A program made the translations under genes and the position numbers. This document shows, in pieces, positions 8,981 to 17,751 of a DNA stretch of 64,000 bases. Source of the stretch: Helicobacter felis ATCC 49179 (GTDB lineage: Bacteria > Campylobacterota > Campylobacteria > Campylobacterales > Helicobacteraceae); contig NC_014810.2 in NCBI RefSeq assembly GCF_000200595.1, forward strand, positions 1,188,311 through 1,252,310. The letters are read 5' to 3'. The notes under the pieces were generated by a model. That model had not been told where the DNA came from. It made no database searches and saw nothing but the letters and a program-made list of their open reading frames with translations. The first letter of the stretch is position 1; each line of letters begins with the position of its first letter.

Positions 8981-9762
8981 GCCTCTTCCTTGAGTCTAAA
9001 AAAACTGCTCCCACTACCGCTAAAAAACCATTTAAACTGAGGGTCTAAACCCGCTTCAAACTCTCTAAGAGTGGGATAGAGAGTTGTAGCAGGGCGGTAA
9101 AGATCGTTGAGTGTGGATTGTGTAAAATTTTTCAAGAGATCGGCACTGCGCGTGGCAGACCACGATTCCCCTGTTTTTGTAGGTGGAGGGAGAGAATCAA
9201 AAGCCTGATACACTTTTGGTGTTTCACAAGCGGTATTTAAAGGTGTGCAAATTTCTATGGAGATAGGGTTTTCCTCAAAAGACTCGACCACTTCTCCAAA
9301 GTGGTAGACATTTGCGCTTGAAAAACCCGAGATAAAAAAATTCACATCGCTCCCTACTTGTGCGCCAATATCATAACACTGCTCTAAACTCAAACCTAAC
9401 TCCAAATGCGTATTAAGTTCTTTTAAAAGCACTCCAGCATCAGCACTCCCCCCCCCAAGCCCTGCACCTACAGGGATATTTTTTTGCACCTCAATACTGA
9501 GTTGTTCTAAGCAAGACGCTAGGGAGGGTTTTAGATAATTTTTGAGGATTTGTAGCATTTTGTAGATCGTATTTTGAGACAAGGAGCAGTTAAAATCGCC
9601 CTTAAGTGAAAAGCAAGAAGAGGGTTTTACGGCTATCCAGTCTTTAAAGCTATCTTTGACTAATGCAAGCCTAGAGATAAGAGTGTGATAACCACCCTCA
9701 CGACCAATAAGCTTTAAAAAAATATTGATCTTGGGAAAAACCTCAAATTCAAAGGCTTTCAC
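8977..9762 (-). CDS. ispE: 4-diphosphocytidyl-2-C-methyl-D-erythritol kinase
   Basis: IspE phosphorylates CDP-methylerythritol in the MEP isoprenoid pathway. The 261-residue GHMP kinase has the N-terminal [20 protein letters not shown] segment, the ATP-binding glycine loop [14 protein letters not shown] and the C-terminal SGSGSSFF motif. The glycine loop is encoded by nine consecutive G on the coding strand (C9 at 9448-9456), an unstable tract inside an essential gene. It starts at GTG 9762, overlapping the csrA stop. Confidence 0.95.
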   Translation of the reverse strand: MKAFEFEVFPKINIFLKLIGREGGYHTLISRLALVKDSFKDWIAVKPSSCFSLKGDFNCSLSQNTIYKMLQILKNYLKPSLASCLEQLSIEVQKNIPVGAGLGGGSADAGVLLKELNTHLELGLSLEQCYDIGAQVGSDVNFFISGFSSANVYHFGEVVESFEENPISIEICTPLNTACETPKVYQAFDSLPPPTKTGESWSATRSADLLKNFTQSTLNDLYRPATTLYPTLREFEAGLDPQFKWFFSGSGSSFFRLKEEA

Positions 9763-10001
9763 GACAATTTGCCTAACCGAATAGACTTTCCAATACCTGC
9801 TAAAATAGAATCATCCACACTCTCGGAAGCCTTTTTATTTTCTGTTGCGATCGCTTCTTTGAGTTCAGAACGCAAAATAAGTGTCCGGAGCGGGGCCTGA
9901 AACCCCAATTTTACACTTCCCTTGTCAATAGAAATGACCTTAAGGTAAATATCTTCACCAATGACAACCCCCTCTCCAAGCTTTCTAGCTAGAATCAACA
10001 C
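9759..10001 (-). CDS. csrA: Carbon storage regulator CsrA
   Basis: CsrA is a dimeric translational regulator that binds GGA-containing mRNA leaders; in Helicobacter it affects motility and stress responses. The 80 residues begin [15 protein letters not shown], the canonical CsrA N-terminus, with [13 protein letters not shown] in the core. It starts at GTG 10001. The C-terminal tail is longer than the 61-residue enterobacterial form, as in other Helicobacter. It overlaps ispE by four bases. Confidence 0.97.
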   Translation of the reverse strand: MLILARKLGEGVVIGEDIYLKVISIDKGSVKLGFQAPLRTLILRSELKEAIATENKKASESVDDSILAGIGKSIRLGKLS

Positions 10002-10012
10002 TGCATTAAATC

Positions 10013-10498
10013 CTAGTCATTTGTGATCTGAATTGTTTCCATCACATCGCCTTGTTGCAGAGAATCCAAGACCTTAAGACTCTCCGCATCCTCAATTTGT
10101 CCAAAAACCGTATGCTCACCATCTAAATGAGGTTGGGGTGCAAAACATAAAAAGAACTGACTTCCCCCCGTGTCTCTGCCCGCATGCGCCATGCTCAACG
10201 CTCCTCTTTTATGCTTGTGAGGGTTATTTTGCACTTCACACTTAATACGATGATCTGGTCCGCCTGTGCCTGTACCAAAAGGGCAACCCCCTTGTGCGAC
10301 AAACCCGGCAATCACGCGGTGAAAGCTCAAGCCGTTATAAAAACCCTCCTTGGCTAAAGTGGCAAAATTGCTCACAGTCTGAGGAGCGTCTGCGCCAAAC
10401 AAGCGAATCTTAATTTTTCCTTTATTTGTAAGAATGGTAGCATAGCCATAAGTAGCAAGTGCTTTAGGATCGATCTTATAAGTTTTAAGTGGTTTCAT
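10013..10498 (-). CDS. ppiA: Cyclophilin-type peptidyl-prolyl isomerase
   Basis: It catalyses cis-trans isomerisation of proline peptide bonds. The 161 residues contain the cyclophilin core: [25 protein letters not shown] and [10 protein letters not shown], carrying the catalytic arginine and substrate-pocket residues. There is no signal peptide, so it is probably cytoplasmic. It is the first gene of the ppiA-csrA-ispE-smpB-exbBD block, ending 11 bases upstream of csrA. Confidence 0.93.
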   Translation of the reverse strand: MKPLKTYKIDPKALATYGYATILTNKGKIKIRLFGADAPQTVSNFATLAKEGFYNGLSFHRVIAGFVAQGGCPFGTGTGGPDHRIKCEVQNNPHKHKRGALSMAHAGRDTGGSQFFLCFAPQPHLDGEHTVFGQIEDAESLKVLDSLQQGDVMETIQITND

Positions 10499-10570
10499 TA
10501 TTATACCTTCATTGCTAAATAATCAGGGCATTTTACCGATTTGAGCTTAAAATCATATGGGTTTGTGCAG

Positions 10571-11296
10571 ATGTTGCGACTTTGTGCTTTGTTATCTCTC
10601 TTGGTTTTAGGCATGTCTGCTGAAGGACTGAATGCCTCCCTCATTCATAGATCATCTCCCACTTCTACACCTCCAACTAAGAAAAAAAAATCTCCTCCTC
10701 GTCGTTTAAGTGCCATTCCTCAATGGATTTATAGCAGTGTGTTTCTGACAGCTTATTTTGACGATGGCCACTACAAACAAGGTTATGCTCTCTTGCTCCC
10801 AAACGGGCACTATCTTACTGCGTCCACCCTTGTTTTTGACCGGGGCATGTATGCCCAAACTATCATGGCCAAAATGCAAGATGATAGCGCGCCTATGCTC
10901 ATTTGTGTGGCCCGTTTGCGCGTTAAAGCCATCGATCGCAACCGGGGTCTTGCGTTGCTCTCCACCCATGTATTTACTAACGATGGTTGCCAAATTAGGC
11001 CCGAGAGCTACTACCATGCACGTATTTATAGAAAATACGCACAGAATCCTTTGGAACAAACAGCTTCCCCTACATTCCCCCTCTATTATCCTCAAGTGAA
11101 TCCAAAGAATGCTTTTCAAATTCAAGCTTTATCCATCTCCCTTAAATCCATTAAGATTCCCTATGGCCGTCCTCTTTTTGGAGCTAATGGCGTTTTTGCC
11201 GGCCTAATCAGTGCAAATGAGCGCAACGCATGGGTTATCAAAAAAGAAACCATACTAAGCTTTTTAAAAACCCTCAAAGAACGCAAACTTTTCTAA
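10571..11296 (+). CDS. Exported protein with degenerate trypsin-like fold
   Basis: I place the start at ATG 10571, where MLRLCALLSLLVLGMSAEG makes a good signal peptide; the TTG at 10541 would add ten residues before it. The mature part looks like a trypsin/HtrA-type protease in outline: a YALLLPNGHYLTASTLVF strand where proteases have the catalytic His segment, NRGLALLST where DLALL normally carries the Asp, and IPYGRPLFGANGVFAGLIS where GNSGGPL normally carries the Ser. All three catalytic residues appear replaced, which suggests an inactive pseudoprotease in the periplasm. Its position matches the HP1440 hypothetical gene of H. pylori. It is transcribed divergently from ppiA. Confidence 0.6.
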   Translation: MLRLCALLSLLVLGMSAEGLNASLIHRSSPTSTPPTKKKKSPPRRLSAIPQWIYSSVFLTAYFDDGHYKQGYALLLPNGHYLTASTLVFDRGMYAQTIMAKMQDDSAPMLICVARLRVKAIDRNRGLALLSTHVFTNDGCQIRPESYYHARIYRKYAQNPLEQTASPTFPLYYPQVNPKNAFQIQALSISLKSIKIPYGRPLFGANGVFAGLISANERNAWVIKKETILSFLKTLKERKLF

Positions 11297-11484
11297 ACAG
11301 AGTTTTCTTTTGTTTTGCCTTAGGCACGCTTTTTAAGCTCATCAAACAAGAGCAGACAAAAGGGTTTGTTCTGCCTTGAGTGTTGCAAGCCTGATAACCC
11401 TGTGTAGGCGCGTTTTAAGATTTTCTTAATAACGATGGTGGCATGTTTTAGCCTTTAAGCCACCTTTGTAGTGTGGTTTAGGGA

Positions 11485-12683
11485 TCATTGCGTGTTTAAG
11501 TAGCGTTGCGAAAATTTTTCTAAACTAAAGGGAATCTGTTTTAATGCTTTTTGGATGCCTGTTTCTATGATGGGTGCGCTGTAAATATAACCCTCTTGCT
11601 CTTTGCGGTTTTGGAAGAAACGCCCAAAGGGATCGAGCATCAAGTAAGAATGTGTTATCTCATCGTTGTTTTCCGAGCTGATGATCGAGGCGAATTGTTG
11701 GTGTCTATCTAAAAATGCTTGAAATTCTTTATCATTGATCGCCAAACTTCGATCGATGATGGGGAGCATTTTAAAAATTTTCCATTTGTGGGGCTGGACG
11801 CTTTGAATAAAATCCCCAAGGTATTCCCCATAGTTGTATGAATTGACAACCGTATTAATTTTTAATTGCATTTATTGCATTTGGGGATTGCACGCGCGAG
11901 TGGAACTAATATCCGCTTTAATTTGTGCGATATCCATTGCTTTTCTCTTAATGCCACGCCCAATGGCTGTGTTCGTCGTGGCATTTAGGGAGTCTACACT
12001 AAAGCCAATGGTTTCAAAATAGGTTGCAATGAGTTCGTGTGAAGTACCCAAATGCTAAAGACATTTGGGCTTCCTTGGCCGATGTTGCCCGTAGGGAGAG
12101 TTTGGTTCTCGCTCTGTGCCCTATAGTAGGGATTTTACAGAGTTTGAGCTCCAACGCATTCCCTACAGGTCTCACACATCGTATCTCCAAAGGCGTAACT
12201 TTCGGCACTTCCTGCCGTAGATACAAATGTACGCAGGCATTATACCACGAATTAGTGGCATTCATCCCACCCGCTAAAGACGAGTGGGATTTCTGCCGAG
12301 GAGTCTTAAACGCTGATTTAAAAGACTACCATTAGTGATGGCAGATAAATGCATGTTTCTAGCCTTGGCTCCTTGCAGGATGTGTAAAAGTGGTTTTGAG
12401 TATAAAAATATTTCACCGCCCACCAAGTTGAGACGCAAAACCTTAAAATCCAGCAAAGAGGGCAATTACGAAATTTCCTCTAAAAGAAGCCCCACTTTGA
12501 AGGGCATATGCAAGATCTCTTTTTGATCATGTCTTGTCCATTTTGCAAAGCAATACTTACCTGGAAATTACAAGCTTCTGTGATATGCCAATTGATAGTG
12601 AGGGTATCCACATAACGACCTTTAGGCATTTTTAAGTTATAAAATCCCAATCTCAAGTCAGCTTCAATTCTAGATCGAAACAA
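11485..12683 (-). pseudogene. Broken viperin-like radical SAM gene
   Basis: Read on the minus strand, three pieces line up with viperin (RSAD2/pVip). The first (12683 to about 12541) gives TINWHITEACNFQ. After restoring one T near 12550 it continues as CKYCFAKW, rebuilding the CxxxCxxC iron-sulfur motif. The second (about 12465-12310) gives LRLNLVGGE and AITNGSLL, matching viperin's SGGEP and SNGSL. The third (12038-11485) gives IGFSVDS, IGRG, then KINTVVNSYN, KWKIFKMLPI, EFQAFLDRH and SYLMLDPFGRF, matching the viperin C-terminal domain closely. Damage: a single-base deletion at the middle cysteine codon, an in-frame TAA near 12466, an inserted element (12039-12305) and a TAA at 11872-11874. 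Viperins make chain-terminating ddh-nucleotides against phage; this copy cannot. No nucleotide kinase gene lies beside it. The start is uncertain (12683 or 12629). Confidence 0.75.
12039..12305 (-). mobile_element. Small IS200/IS605-type element inside the viperin gene
   Basis: On the minus strand the insert follows a TTTAA target and runs about 267 bases to TTCAC. It has one imperfect hairpin near each end, both with the same loop TCTTTAG: CCCACTCG/CGGGTGGG (12266-12288) and CCCAAATG/CATTTGGG (12047-12069), the second eight bases before TTCAC. Subterminal imperfect hairpins, a TTTAA-type left flank, no inverted repeats and no target duplication are hallmarks of the IS200/IS605 family. No transposase is present. 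An open frame across it may be the tail of a TnpB gene with its overlapping guide-RNA region, or the element may be a MITE. Viperin sequence resumes right after TTCAC. Confidence 0.6.
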
Positions 12684-12774
12684 TAAATTGAGATTTAATG
12701 TTACGAATAAAACAAAGAGGCTGGACTACACAAACCCCTTCAATACTTTAAGCCCCCCTTAAGCTTTAAAATCC

Positions 12775-12780
12775 TATAAT
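12775..12780 (+). promoter_or_regulatory. Probable 16S rRNA promoter (-10)
   Basis: A perfect TATAAT lies in AT-rich DNA about 65 bases before the processing stem of the rRNA leader. No good -35 is visible, which is common for Helicobacter housekeeping promoters. The 12684-12993 interval otherwise holds only the rRNA leader. Confidence 0.5.
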
Positions 12781-12846
12781 CGCGTTTTGCCAAAGTTAAG
12801 GCTGTTGAAAAAGCTAAAACTTCATACGCAACGATCTTTGACATTT

Positions 12847-12862
12847 AAGCAAGAGAGTCTTG
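12847..12862 (+). other. 16S rRNA leader half of processing stem
   Basis: AAGCAAGAGAGTCTTG pairs with CAAGGCTCTCTTGCTT at 14537-14552 beyond the 3' end of 16S (one G-U pair). It would enclose the whole rRNA in a 16-base-pair stalk of the kind RNase III cuts. The second trailer copy at 15833-15848 (CAAGACTCTCTTGCTT) pairs perfectly. Confidence 0.65.
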
Positions 12863-12993
12863 TAGCCAAAATTTGTTTTTTGATTTTTGTTTTTGGCTAA
12901 AGAACTCTAGTTATTGACACAACTTGTCTATACAGAGTAATCTTGTGTGCTTGTAGAGAAATCTATGAGCACAGAGCCAGTTTAGGATTTAAA

Positions 12994-14494
<1,501 letters not shown>

Positions 14495-14497
14495 CTT

Positions 14498-14561
14498 AGA
14501 GAAACCCTTTAAGACTTCGTTGTCTAAAGGCAGGCTCAAGGCTCTCTTGCTTAGGTGTTAA
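14498..14561 (+). repeat. 16S trailer, direct repeat copy 1
   Basis: This is the natural 3' trailer of 16S, including CTTTAAGACTTCGTTGTCT and the trailing half of the processing stem. A copy about 90% identical over roughly 63 bases lies at 15794-15856, 1.3 kb downstream. Confidence 0.8.
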
Positions 14562-14598
14562 AGATCTTTCAAAATCTTTAATCTTTCTGAATTTTTTT
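14558..14598 (+). terminator. Possible rrn terminator
   Basis: TTAAAGAT and ATCTTTAA form an eight-base-pair stem with an eight-base loop, followed by a T-rich stretch with seven T in a row at about 14592-14598. The stem is AT-rich and therefore weak, but its place just after the processed trailer fits. Confidence 0.4.
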
Positions 14599-14650
14599 GC
14601 TTTATTTGCTAAATTTGATAAAATAGGAATTTTGCATAAAGAATGTTAGC

Positions 14651-15310
14651 ATGCCTATTGATTTAGTTTGGTATCAAGATAAATATGCTGAGGGGCATGA
14701 ACAAAAAGAAAAACGCCCTCACTTTATCATTTATGAAGGTAGAGATTTTTTCCTAGCCTTTCCACAAACAACACAGAATAAACAAGCTAAAGAATACCCT
14801 TCGCATAAAAATTACATTATAAATGATCATGGGAAATTGATTGAAGTGATGATCGATCAACTGCGGATCGTTCCAAAGACACAGATTTTAGAAAACAATA
14901 CGATGGAAACAGGGCTCAGTGCTGGGTTGCTCAAGGTATTTATTGCTAAACCTGTATCGGCACATAGAAAACCCCTTGTGGAGTATTTTTTAAAGAAAGC
15001 TATTTTGCAGAGCGAATCCCATAAAAACAAGCATGCCAAACAAATCACTTTTGGGGATGTAATCAAGCTCAAGCTACACAACAAAAACCCCTTATTGCAC
15101 CCTTGCAATACTTTTATTGTGCTCTCTTGTGCTAATTTCCATTGTTCTAGTATGTGTCTAGTCGCTCCTTATAAAGATAAATCTATCATTTTTGAGTTAT
15201 TGCACTGCATTGATTTTCAGAAACGAGAATTTGAGCTTTTAGACAATGCCAAAGATCGTTTAGATATTGAAAATTTATGCGAGAAAATTAGATTATCCTT
15301 AGAAATTTGA
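14651..15310 (+). CDS. Possible double MazF/PemK-fold protein
   Basis: It has 219 residues. The first half starts DLVWYQDKYAEG and has EKRPHFIIY, reminiscent of the GDIVWV...KRPALVI opening of MazF/PemK toxins. The second half repeats the plan: FGDVIKLKL, then HPCNTFIVLS. This suggests two SH3-like barrels in one chain. The resemblance is at motif level only, and no antitoxin gene sits beside it. A -10-like TAAAAT lies at 14619-14624, just after the 16S trailer, so it may have its own promoter. The gene looks AT-richer than the housekeeping genes and lies between the two trailer copies, suggesting acquisition. Alternatives: a solitary RNase-like domain protein or an unrelated barrel protein. 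Confidence 0.5.
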   Translation: MPIDLVWYQDKYAEGHEQKEKRPHFIIYEGRDFFLAFPQTTQNKQAKEYPSHKNYIINDHGKLIEVMIDQLRIVPKTQILENNTMETGLSAGLLKVFIAKPVSAHRKPLVEYFLKKAILQSESHKNKHAKQITFGDVIKLKLHNKNPLLHPCNTFIVLSCANFHCSSMCLVAPYKDKSIIFELLHCIDFQKREFELLDNAKDRLDIENLCEKIRLSLEI

Positions 15311-15440
15311 GAACCTCCAAGAAAGTTTGATACAACTAGCCGGCTGGCTCGGTGTTGTGTTGGTATAGGTAGCCCAAGATTCCTAGAGCGTTCAATTTTT
15401 CAATGTTCGTTTGCCCAAAAAAAGTAGCCACTTTAGTGAA

Positions 15441-15793
15441 TTGGATTTTTTCTTAGGGTGTGCTACTCCCATCTCCAAGATCACCCTGTGCTCACCAATT
15501 TAGCTAAATCTGTAAAAGACTTGAACGACGGGGATTTTCAGCTCAACCTGCACCAAAAAGGGGGTAGATATGAAAATTGGTTTAGATATCGCTTCTTTGG
15601 CTACTACTATTAAAAAGCAGGTCGAAAAGATTATTTTAATTGCCAATGATAGCGGCTTTGTCTCTACTATTAAATTTGCCGAACAAGATAGGGTGATTGT
15701 TCAACTAGACCCTTTAATACGAGATGTGTCCGAAGATTTATCTCTACACATCGATCTCTTGCGGTTCTGCATCAACTTGAGATTAAGAGCAAT
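15441..15793 (+). pseudogene. Truncated, frameshifted NYN-domain protein
   Basis: From about 15441 one frame reads FLRVCYSHLQ, then LAKSVKDLNDGDFQLNLHQK. At the G5 run (15560-15564) the frame shifts. With one G fewer it continues KGVDMKIGLDIASLA, KIILIANDSGFV and QLDPL, which is the C-terminal part of the NYN (PIN-like ribonuclease, LabA/NicB) family with its acidic GLD and NDSGF motifs. The N-terminal third is missing (a TGA stands just upstream). The C-terminus runs into the second copy of the 16S trailer at 15794, so it is broken at both ends and internally. Confidence 0.65.
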
Positions 15794-15856
15794 AGAGAAA
15801 CCTTTAAGACTTCGTTGTCTTAGAGCAGGCTCAAGACTCTCTTGCTTAGGTGTTAA
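15794..15856 (+). repeat. 16S trailer, direct repeat copy 2
   Basis: This repeats the 16S 3' trailer (14498-14561) with a few differences and without a 16S gene in front of it. Its stem half (CAAGACTCTCTTGCTT) is a perfect complement of the 16S leader at 12847-12862, better than copy 1. It abuts the broken end of the NYN gene. Confidence 0.8.
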
Positions 15857-15975
15857 TAAAATCTCCAAGTTTTAAATCTCTTGTAACTCTATTTTTGCGC
15901 ATTTTATATCCAAGCTCAAGCTCAAATTGTACTAGAATGCAACTTTGACATTGAAAAGCGTAGGATGGAGGTTTA

Positions 15976-17751
15976 ATGCAAACCAATGGCTTGTGTTCCG
16001 TGAGTGATTTGACCGGACTTACTTTTAAAATCCCTGCTTATCAAAGAGGGTATCGCTGGAGTGAAAAAGAAGTTAAAACCTTGCTTGAGGATATTGTAGA
16101 TTTTATCCAAGAGAGCAAACAGGAGGAATTTTATAGCCTGCAACCTATTGTGGTTCGGGCAGTGGATGAAATCTATCATGTCATCGATGGGCAACAACGC
16201 CTCACCACGATTTTTCTAATCGTTAAATATCTTGACAACAAAGATTTATTCTCTCTTGTCTATGAGACAAGAGAGAAGAGTTTTGAGTTTTTGCACGATA
16301 TTGCAAGGCGATCTAAGCAAGAGAAAAATCTTAATATCGATTTTTACCATTTTAAAATGGCTTATGAGACTATTGAGAGGTTTTTTGAACAGACAGATCA
16401 TGTAAAAAAACAAGAATTTTTAAGCACTCTACTTAATAGGTGCAAAGTGCTATGGCATGAAAGCATAGATGAGGAAAAAGAGGTCTTTGTGCGCCTCAAT
16501 AGCGGGAAAATTCCCTTAGAAGAGGCGGAAAATATCAAGGCGTTGTTTTTGGCCCAACCCAAGGGATCGCACGCAGAAAAAGAGGTAGCAAAACGAGCCA
16601 AAAAATGGTACGAGGCAGAGAAAAAAGCAAGAGATGATCGGGATTTTGTTTATTGTGTTTTAGCGAGCGTGGATAGTCGGCAGATTATAGAGGGTGAAAA
16701 GCCCACTCTGTCTGACGATCTCCAAAGAATTGTAATCTATTTAAAAGCCATTGCACCTGTTAATACTCCACAAAAGCAAGGCGCATTGTTTGATTATTTT
16801 TATCAAAAATATAAAGATAAATCTATGGGAGAGGAGTGGAGCAAACTAGAAAAGGCAATTGATAGCTTGAATGGTTGGGCTAGGAGAAAAACAAGCGCAG
16901 ATGTGGATGATAAAAAGATTTTTCACTATGTGGGGTTTTTGATCTATGAGGGAGTTAGTATCGCCTCCTTGTATAAAAAATGGGTGCAAATCAAGGATGA
17001 TCAAACCATCAAACTTCCTAAAAAAGCCTTAGCAGCTTATCTTTTTGAGCAAATCAAAAACCGCATGCGGTCTAATATAGAGAGACGCGAAGTTTTAAGC
17101 TATAACGAAGATAATGACAAGCGGACGTTATTAGCCCTCCTCTTGCTCTTTAACATGGAATGCCACATTGCTAAGGATGTGGGATATTTCCAGTTTAACC
17201 GCTTTGTGCTAGAACAATGGACTCTAGAACATGTCTATGCTCAAAACTCAGAAAGCGTAGTGGCACAAAAGGAGCTAGAGGGAGACATCCAAGAGTCCTT
17301 AAAATATAGGATCATAGAATGGTTAAAAGAAGTCGAAAAACACCTTGAAGAGGGAGCTCTCAAAGAGGAGATTAAAAAATTCTTAAAAAAACCACCGTCC
17401 TTAGAAAATTTTTCTAAACACTTGGAGAAGAGAGGATTGCTTAAAAAAATCGATGAGGCATTTTTAGAGGATGGGAAATTACACCTTTTACAAAACCTCA
17501 CCTTGCTGGATAAAAGTTCCAATAGCGCATTGGGTAATCTCATTTTTAGCAAAAAGCAAGAAAAAATTAGAGAACTGGACGACCAACAAAAACTTATTCC
17601 TATTGGCACTAGAATGGTCTTTTTCAAAGAGTTTTCAAAACCGGAGCGTCGCAGTCTGGATATATTCACCAAAGAGGATCAAGAGGATTACTTAGAAGAA
17701 ATCAGAAAACGTCTTAAGGCATATATCGAAGATGAAGGGGTGCAACAATGA
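15976..17751 (+). CDS. DUF262/DUF1524 protein (GmrSD-like), gene 1 of pair
   Basis: This is a 591-residue protein with a good ribosome binding site (GGATGGAGG). The N-terminal DUF262 domain shows IPAYQRGYRW and DGQQRLTT, the nucleotide-handling motifs of ParB/Srx-like DUF262 proteins. A C-terminal DUF1524-like region has LEQWTLEHVYAQN around His419, comparable to the IEHIxPQN His-Me nuclease motif. DUF262 plus DUF1524 is the architecture of type IV restriction enzymes such as GmrSD that cut modified DNA. It overlaps the next gene by four bases (ATGA). Its variant YAQN in place of xPQN is unusual. A defence role is inference from family and context. Confidence 0.75.
   Translation: MQTNGLCSVSDLTGLTFKIPAYQRGYRWSEKEVKTLLEDIVDFIQESKQEEFYSLQPIVVRAVDEIYHVIDGQQRLTTIFLIVKYLDNKDLFSLVYETREKSFEFLHDIARRSKQEKNLNIDFYHFKMAYETIERFFEQTDHVKKQEFLSTLLNRCKVLWHESIDEEKEVFVRLNSGKIPLEEAENIKALFLAQPKGSHAEKEVAKRAKKWYEAEKKARDDRDFVYCVLASVDSRQIIEGEKPTLSDDLQRIVIYLKAIAPVNTPQKQGALFDYFYQKYKDKSMGEEWSKLEKAIDSLNGWARRKTSADVDDKKIFHYVGFLIYEGVSIASLYKKWVQIKDDQTIKLPKKALAAYLFEQIKNRMRSNIERREVLSYNEDNDKRTLLALLLLFNMECHIAKDVGYFQFNRFVLEQWTLEHVYAQNSESVVAQKELEGDIQESLKYRIIEWLKEVEKHLEEGALKEEIKKFLKKPPSLENFSKHLEKRGLLKKIDEAFLEDGKLHLLQNLTLLDKSSNSALGNLIFSKKQEKIRELDDQQKLIPIGTRMVFFKEFSKPERRSLDIFTKEDQEDYLEEIRKRLKAYIEDEGVQQ

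Noticed and set aside
12039-12335. Plus-strand frame of about 98 codons across the inserted element
   Set aside because: It overlaps the hairpins and viperin pieces, has no ribosome binding site and matches no protein pattern; it is the antisense of the mobile element.
12914-12943. TTGACA...TAATCT promoter just before 16S
   Set aside because: The rRNA leader stem at 12847-12862 must be transcribed to pair with the trailer, so transcription should start earlier; the TATAAT at 12775 fits better.
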